Part shown: positions 60,213 through 64,000 of the stretch, one piece after another
Position numbering within the stretch: position 1 is the stretch's first letter
How the letters are laid out: each line of letters begins with the position of its first letter
Assembly: GCA_020047815.1 (NCBI GenBank)
Contig: JAIFNG010000065.1
Span: 1-64,000, forward strand
DNA: 64,000 nucleotides
Reading direction: 5' to 3'
Source: Anaerolinea sp.
GTDB lineage: Bacteria > Chloroflexota > Anaerolineae > Anaerolineales > Villigracilaceae
Notes under the pieces: generated by a model
Told to the model about the DNA's origin: nothing
The model's input: the letters and a program-made list of their open reading frames with translations, nothing else
The model's database searches: none
Translations under genes and position numbers: made by a program

Positions 60213-61691
60213 ATGTCACGTAATCGTATCATTCTTGTCACGATCGGGATCATGCTCAGTCTGTTCCTGGCTTCGATGGAATCGACTGTTGTTGCAACCG
60301 CCATGCCGACCATTGTCGGTCAACTGGGGGGGTTGGAACATTACTCGTGGGTCTTTTCGGCCTTTATGCTGGCATCCACCACATCCGTTCCGCTATATGG
60401 CAAGCTCTCGGATATTTACGGTCGCCGTCGAATCTATGCGATTGCCATGGCGCTCTTTCTTCTTGGTTCAGTCATGAGCGGACTGGCCAACAACATGACC
60501 CAGTTGATCTTTGCGCGCGCCCTGCAGGGACTTGGCGCAGGCGGAGTCCAACCACTGGCATTTATCCTGATCGGCGAGATGTTCAATTTAAAGCAACGCG
60601 CCAGGATGCAGGGTTTTTTCTCGGGTGTATGGGGATTCTCCTCCATAGTAGGTCCGCTGCTCGGCGGCTTTATTGTGGATCAATTCACATGGCGTTGGGT
60701 CTTCTATATCAACATTGTGCCTGGCTTGCTTGCTGCAGCGCTGGTCGCATTTGCGTGGCAGGAACAGGCTCAACATCACGAAAGGCCGGCCGTGGACTAT
60801 CTCGGTGCGGCGCTGCTGACTGCCAGCGTTGTCTCACTCTTGCTCGGCCTCATGGATTTTGGCACATTCAACAGTTGGATCCTGATCGCAACTGCCGCAG
60901 CCCTGTTCATCGCATTGGTCTGGGTTGAAAACCGCATCGCAGACCCGATCCTGCCGATCAGACTTTTTCGTGACCGCCTGTTTGCCACCTCCATTGCGCA
61001 TGGGGTCTTCACAGGCTGGGCCATGTTCGGGAGCGTTTCCTTCTTCCCGCTCTTCGTCCAATCGGTGATGGGAACCAGCGCAACGCAAGCCGGCATCACC
61101 ATCACACCCATGCTTTTGGGTTGGGTAACAGCAAGTATCATCGGCATGAGACTGATCCTGACTGTAGGTCATCGCAGACTGGGCGTGATCGGAACAACCG
61201 TATTTGTCACAGGTTCATTTCTAATGACACTGATCGGCGCAGAGTCGAGCCAGGTCATGATGATGGTCTTTGTCGCCATGATGGGCGTCGGCATGGGACT
61301 TTCCATCCCATCGTTTTTGGTCGCGGTCCAGACCAATGTAGAGCGGCGTCATCTTGGTACAGCGACTTCCACGCTTCAATTCAGCCGTTCCATGGGCGGG
61401 ACTCTCGGAGTAAGCGTGATGGGCGCCGCCTTGAGCATTCGCCTCGCCTCGAACCTGAGCGCATCCGGCCTTGACCCAAAATTGGTGGCGCAATTACTCG
61501 ACCCTTTACCGGGCACGCAGATCGTCGTTGACGCAGGCGTACGTCTCGCAATGGCAGACTCGATCCACCTGGTCTTTGTCATCGCTTTTATATCCGCCAC
61601 GCTTGGACTGGTGGCAGTTTTCTTTACCCCACACCAGGAACTAAAGGAGCAACCGCCTGAAAGTAAAATTCCAGTGGTACACATGGATTAA
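60213..61691 (+). CDS. DHA2-family multidrug-type MFS exporter
   Basis: 492 residues, about fourteen membrane helices, EmrB/QacA group. The conserved start LFLASMESTVVATAMPTIV, motif A in GKLSDIYGRRRIYAIAM, and RALQGLGAGGVQPLAF (motif C-type region) are present. Proton-driven efflux of lipophilic cations or drugs is expected; substrate unknown. AAAGGAAT precedes the ATG. No EmrA-type partner is visible. Confidence 0.88.
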   Translation: MSRNRIILVTIGIMLSLFLASMESTVVATAMPTIVGQLGGLEHYSWVFSAFMLASTTSVPLYGKLSDIYGRRRIYAIAMALFLLGSVMSGLANNMTQLIFARALQGLGAGGVQPLAFILIGEMFNLKQRARMQGFFSGVWGFSSIVGPLLGGFIVDQFTWRWVFYINIVPGLLAAALVAFAWQEQAQHHERPAVDYLGAALLTASVVSLLLGLMDFGTFNSWILIATAAALFIALVWVENRIADPILPIRLFRDRLFATSIAHGVFTGWAMFGSVSFFPLFVQSVMGTSATQAGITITPMLLGWVTASIIGMRLILTVGHRRLGVIGTTVFVTGSFLMTLIGAESSQVMMMVFVAMMGVGMGLSIPSFLVAVQTNVERRHLGTATSTLQFSRSMGGTLGVSVMGAALSIRLASNLSASGLDPKLVAQLLDPLPGTQIVVDAGVRLAMADSIHLVFVIAFISATLGLVAVFFTPHQELKEQPPESKIPVVHMD

Positions 61692-61837
61692 ATGAGTGAT
61701 CGTGAGCAACCCACTAAGGCGGACGGCTGAGTCTGTCAACAGCATGCGCCTCGCGTGTAACTCATCAGAAAAATAAGATAGGCACAGCGGTATTTGAGGT
61801 TATTCCTCACAAAAAAAAGATTTTGATATACAATATG

Positions 61838-61853
61838 TGTGATAAACATCACA
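61838..61853. promoter_or_regulatory. Crp/Fnr-type palindrome at rubrerythrin start site
   Basis: TGTGAT-AAAC-ATCACA, a perfect 16-bp palindrome fitting the TGTGA-N6-TCACA class. A possible -10 (TACAAT, 61829-61834) ends three bases earlier, so the site covers the transcription start, as expected for a repressor. The ATG of rubrerythrin follows 22 bases later. Confidence 0.65.
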
Positions 61854-61874
61854 AACTGACTCAGGAGGTTTTAC

Positions 61875-62372
61875 ATGAAAAGCACACAGGACAATTTAAA
61901 GGAAGCATTTGCCGGCGAGAGTCAGGCAAACCAAAAGTACCGAGCCTTCGCAAAAAAAGCCGAACAGGATGGATTCGCGAACATTGCACGGCTGTTCCGC
62001 ACCACCGCAGAAGCAGAACGTATTCATGCCGAAGGGCATTTCAAGTCGCTGGAAGGCATTGGCACCACCGCCGAAAACCTGCTGGCAGCCATCACAGGTG
62101 AGACACACGAAACTGAAGAAATGTATCCGCCCATGTTCAAGCAGGCGGAAGCTGAAGGTCATAAATCCAAACGCATGTTCGGCTACGCATTGGAAGCAGA
62201 AGCAGTCCACGCCAAACTATATCAACTGGCTTTGGAAGCAGTACAGCAAGGCAAGGATCTGACCGAAGTTGATTTCTACCTCTGCCCGATCTGTGGTTAC
62301 ATTGAATTCGGCAAGCCGACAGATGCCTGTCCTGTCTGTGGCACGAAACCTGAGAAATTCATCCTGGTTTAG
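61875..62372 (+). CDS. rbr: Rubrerythrin
   Basis: 165 residues. N-terminal four-helix diiron domain (EAFAGESQANQKYRAFAKKAEQDG, EAERIHAEGHFKSL, EAEAVHAKLY, with ExxH ligand pairs) and a C-terminal rubredoxin-like FeS site (CPICGYIEFGKPTDACPVCG). It reduces hydrogen peroxide in anaerobes and microaerophiles. GGAGG precedes the ATG. The Crp/Fnr-type palindrome at the promoter suggests redox or NO control. It has its own terminator. Confidence 0.95.
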   Translation: MKSTQDNLKEAFAGESQANQKYRAFAKKAEQDGFANIARLFRTTAEAERIHAEGHFKSLEGIGTTAENLLAAITGETHETEEMYPPMFKQAEAEGHKSKRMFGYALEAEAVHAKLYQLALEAVQQGKDLTEVDFYLCPICGYIEFGKPTDACPVCGTKPEKFILV

Positions 62373-62497
62373 TGACCCACCTTCACGGAACATTACGAAT
62401 ATTCGCTCGAACCACGCTTTTCAATTGACCAAGCCTTAGGCACGGTTAGTAACATAAGTTGGCCGGAACCGTATTTTGGGAAGCGAAACATGTGATC

Positions 62498-62533
62498 AAA
62501 ACCATCCTGTCAACTGGCGGGATGGTTTTTTTG
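62498..62533 (+). terminator. Rubrerythrin terminator
   Basis: AAAACCATCC and GGATGGTTTT (10-bp stem, 12-base loop) followed by a further T-run, 125 bases after the rubrerythrin stop. Confidence 0.8.
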
Positions 62534-62563
62534 TTCCCATGCTTTAAAAATCAGCAATATATA

Positions 62564-62630
62564 ATACCCACGGTCACAAATTGCGCTTCCCGCCTTCTAA
62601 AAAAGCGCAGTTTGTGACCGCCCTGGGTAT
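62564..62630. repeat. Long imperfect inverted repeat before the acetyltransferase
   Basis: ATACCCA-GGTCACAAA-TGCGCTT on the left pairs with AAGCGCA-TTTGTGACC-TGGGTAT on the right (23 paired bases in three blocks). The right end carries TATAAT (62628-62633), a probable -10 box for the next gene. Confidence 0.75.
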
Positions 62631-62670
62631 AATTTCACGCAGAAACCAACACACTCAAGGACGAACCCTC

Positions 62671-63180
62671 ATGACCGTTATTGAAACCGAACGCTTAACG
62701 CTCCGCAAATTAACCGTGGAGGATGCCGAGTTCATGCTTGATCTGTTAAACCAGCCCTCCTTTATTCAATTCATTGGAGATCGCGGCGTGCGAACATTGG
62801 ATGACGCGCGCAAGATAATTTTAGCTCGTTATATTGAGTCCTATGAGCGTCTCGGCTTTGGTGTATACCTGACCCTGCTGCAGGAAAGCCAGATACCCAT
62901 CGGTATTTGTGGACTGATCAAACGCAGCGGGTTGGACAATGTGGATGTAGGCTACGCTTTCCTGCCGCAATATTGGTCGCAGGGGTATGCGTCCGAATCT
63001 GTTTCTGCGGTACTGGCATACGCCAGGAACACGCTGGGGATTGGCCGGGTTTTGGGCATCACCACACCTGACAACATCGGTTCGATCCGAGTGTTGGAAA
63101 AAGCCGGGTTGAAATTCGAGCGGATGATCAAATTACCCAATGAGGAATCAGAACTCAAACTGTTCACATCAGGATCCTGA
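62671..63180 (+). CDS. RimJ/RimL-like GNAT acetyltransferase
   Basis: 169 residues from the ATG at 62671 (the track start at 62581 lies in the inverted repeat). TERLTLRKLTVEDAEFMLDLLNQPSF, IGICGLIKRSGLDNVDVGYAFLPQYWSQGYASES with the acetyl-CoA loop, and TTPDNIGSIRVLEKAGLKFE are typical of the RimJ/RimL group. It acetylates an amine on a protein N-terminus or small molecule. CAAGGACG lies before the ATG. Likely monocistronic. Confidence 0.88.
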   Translation: MTVIETERLTLRKLTVEDAEFMLDLLNQPSFIQFIGDRGVRTLDDARKIILARYIESYERLGFGVYLTLLQESQIPIGICGLIKRSGLDNVDVGYAFLPQYWSQGYASESVSAVLAYARNTLGIGRVLGITTPDNIGSIRVLEKAGLKFERMIKLPNEESELKLFTSGS

Positions 63181-63250
63181 TGGCAATGGACATCGGCGGA
63201 AAATTATATTTCCGAAAAGAAACTGATAAAGTTTTTTAACATAAGCGTAC

Positions 63251-63279
63251 TTGTTTGCATAATTGATATGGGGTATTAT
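63251..63279 (+). promoter_or_regulatory. Promoter of the PhnD-like lipoprotein
   Basis: TTGTTT (63251-63256), 17 bases, TATTAT (63274-63279), 59 bases before the ATG. GAGGAGAAG is the ribosome site. Confidence 0.55.
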
Positions 63280-63337
63280 CATTTGGTCAGGGGCATACAC
63301 TGCCCCATAAAACTTGTATCTCTTAAGAGGAGAAGAT

Positions 63338-64000
63338 ATGAATAAACGTTTCGTGTTCGTCCTATTGACCCTCGTCGTAGCCGCTTCGCTGGTATTGTCG
63401 GCTTGCGGCGCCCCCGCGACTGAAGCTCCTGTCGCTACAGAAGCCCCTGTTGTTGCAACCGAAGCCCCCACCGAAGCGCCCGCTCCCACTGAGCCGCCCA
63501 TGCCCGCAGTCGGTTCCCCTGAACATCCGATCAAAGTATTGTTTGTTCCCTCCGTGGATGCAAACATCATCACCACCGGCGGTGAAGTGATGGCTGCCGC
63601 TTTAAGCGAAGCCACCGGCTTGACCTTCGAAGTTACCGTCCCCACCTCATACGCCGCCACGATCGAAGAAATGTGCGCCTCCCCGGCGGACACCATGGCT
63701 TTCATTCCAGGTCTTGGTTATGCCATCGCCAGCCAGTTGTGCGGCGTGGATGTTGCTTTCAAAGCCGTCCGCTATGGCTACCCCGTCTACTGGGCTGAAT
63801 ACATCGTCGCCCGCGACAGTAAATACCAAACCCTTGCCGACCTCGAAGGCGCAACCTGGGGCTTTGGAGACCAGGGTTCAACCTCCGGCTACATGGTTCC
63901 CGCAGTTGAATTCGCTGCCGCCGGCATCACCCCCGGCGAACAGGTTCAGACCGGCGGTCACAACCAGACCGTTACCGCTGTGTACAATGGCGAAGTCGAA
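63338..64000 (+). CDS. PhnD-like phosphate/phosphonate-binding lipoprotein, 3' end outside the window
   Basis: At least 221 residues, running out of the window without a stop and so absent from the ORF track. Lipobox VLSACG, then a repetitive TEAPVATEAPVV linker, then the PhnD/phosphite-binding domain: PIKVLFVPSVDANIITTGGEVMAAALSEATGLTFEVTVPTSYAA, FIPGLGYAIA, and DLEGATWGFGDQGSTSGYMVPA. The missing part should complete a type II binding fold of about 300 residues. Ligand may be phosphonate, phosphite or a related anion. Partner ABC genes probably lie beyond the edge. Confidence 0.85.
   Translation, partial: MNKRFVFVLLTLVVAASLVLSACGAPATEAPVATEAPVVATEAPTEAPAPTEPPMPAVGSPEHPIKVLFVPSVDANIITTGGEVMAAALSEATGLTFEVTVPTSYAATIEEMCASPADTMAFIPGLGYAIASQLCGVDVAFKAVRYGYPVYWAEYIVARDSKYQTLADLEGATWGFGDQGSTSGYMVPAVEFAAAGITPGEQVQTGGHNQTVTAVYNGEVE

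Noticed and set aside
1-64000. tRNA, rRNA, CRISPR arrays, integrases or transposases
   Set aside because: No T-loop-type motif, no regular repeat-spacer pattern and no recombinase motif noticed in any frame.

Overview
The window looks like a chromosomal segment of a Chloroflexota bacterium, most likely of the Anaerolineae type. This is inferred from style, not from a search. Secreted proteins carry long Pro/Thr/Glu/Ala linkers after a lipobox (ATEAP and PTPTPT runs), there are many TPR and glycan-assembly membrane proteins, and groESL sits behind a perfect CIRCE element. I see no rRNA, tRNA, CRISPR array, transposase or phage gene. Repeats are short palindromic intergenic elements.

Layout. 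1-2092: 3' part of ppk1, followed by a decayed two-component remnant. 2495-8378: transglutaminase-like lipoprotein, pentapeptide-repeat protein, two SDR-type oxidoreductases and two membrane proteins. 8577-15186: two translationally coupled TPR proteins, groES-groEL, a parvulin-type lipoprotein and a membrane-anchored exported protein. 15253-31805, almost all on the minus strand: ilvE, an MFS transporter, an Eis-like acetyltransferase, a HAD hydrolase, a zinc-ribbon protein, a 1068-residue LacI-type sensor/GAF/histidine kinase, a cupin, an anchored metallopeptidase, clpC, ruvC, yebC and kbl. 32117-33545: trmO-like gene and an autoregulated MerR gene.

33925-43350 is a plus-strand molybdate/tungstate locus. 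It encodes an HTH regulator fused to a periplasmic-binding-like domain, three lipoproteins carrying one or more copies of a domain that resembles the sulfite-oxidase fold (one fused to TupA), a truncated TiaS-like protein, a small membrane protein, WtpA and WtpB, a Mop-type molbindin, TupB and TupC. Two oxyanion importers (Wtp and Tup) share a single visible ATPase. This is the best candidate for an undescribed system in the window.

43503-46013 holds a Cys-rich mini-protein, a Glc/sorbosone dehydrogenase-like lipoprotein, a DUF1232 protein and a NYN nuclease. 46200-59617 is a minus-strand surface-glycan cluster: four glycosyltransferases, an MptE-like protein, two polytopic membrane enzymes (one sulfatase-like), an SDR, a 2-hydroxyacid dehydrogenase, an SpsF-like cytidylyltransferase, an M28/DUF4910-like hydrolase and an AAC(3)-fold acetyltransferase. 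It probably makes and attaches a modified, CMP-activated sugar.

60213-64000: a DHA2-family exporter, rubrerythrin with a Crp/Fnr-type palindrome at its start site, a RimJ/RimL-like acetyltransferase and the 5' part of a PhnD-like lipoprotein cut by the window end. Several genes (ppiC-like, NYN) have a -10 box only 6-7 bases before the start codon, which suggests leaderless mRNAs.
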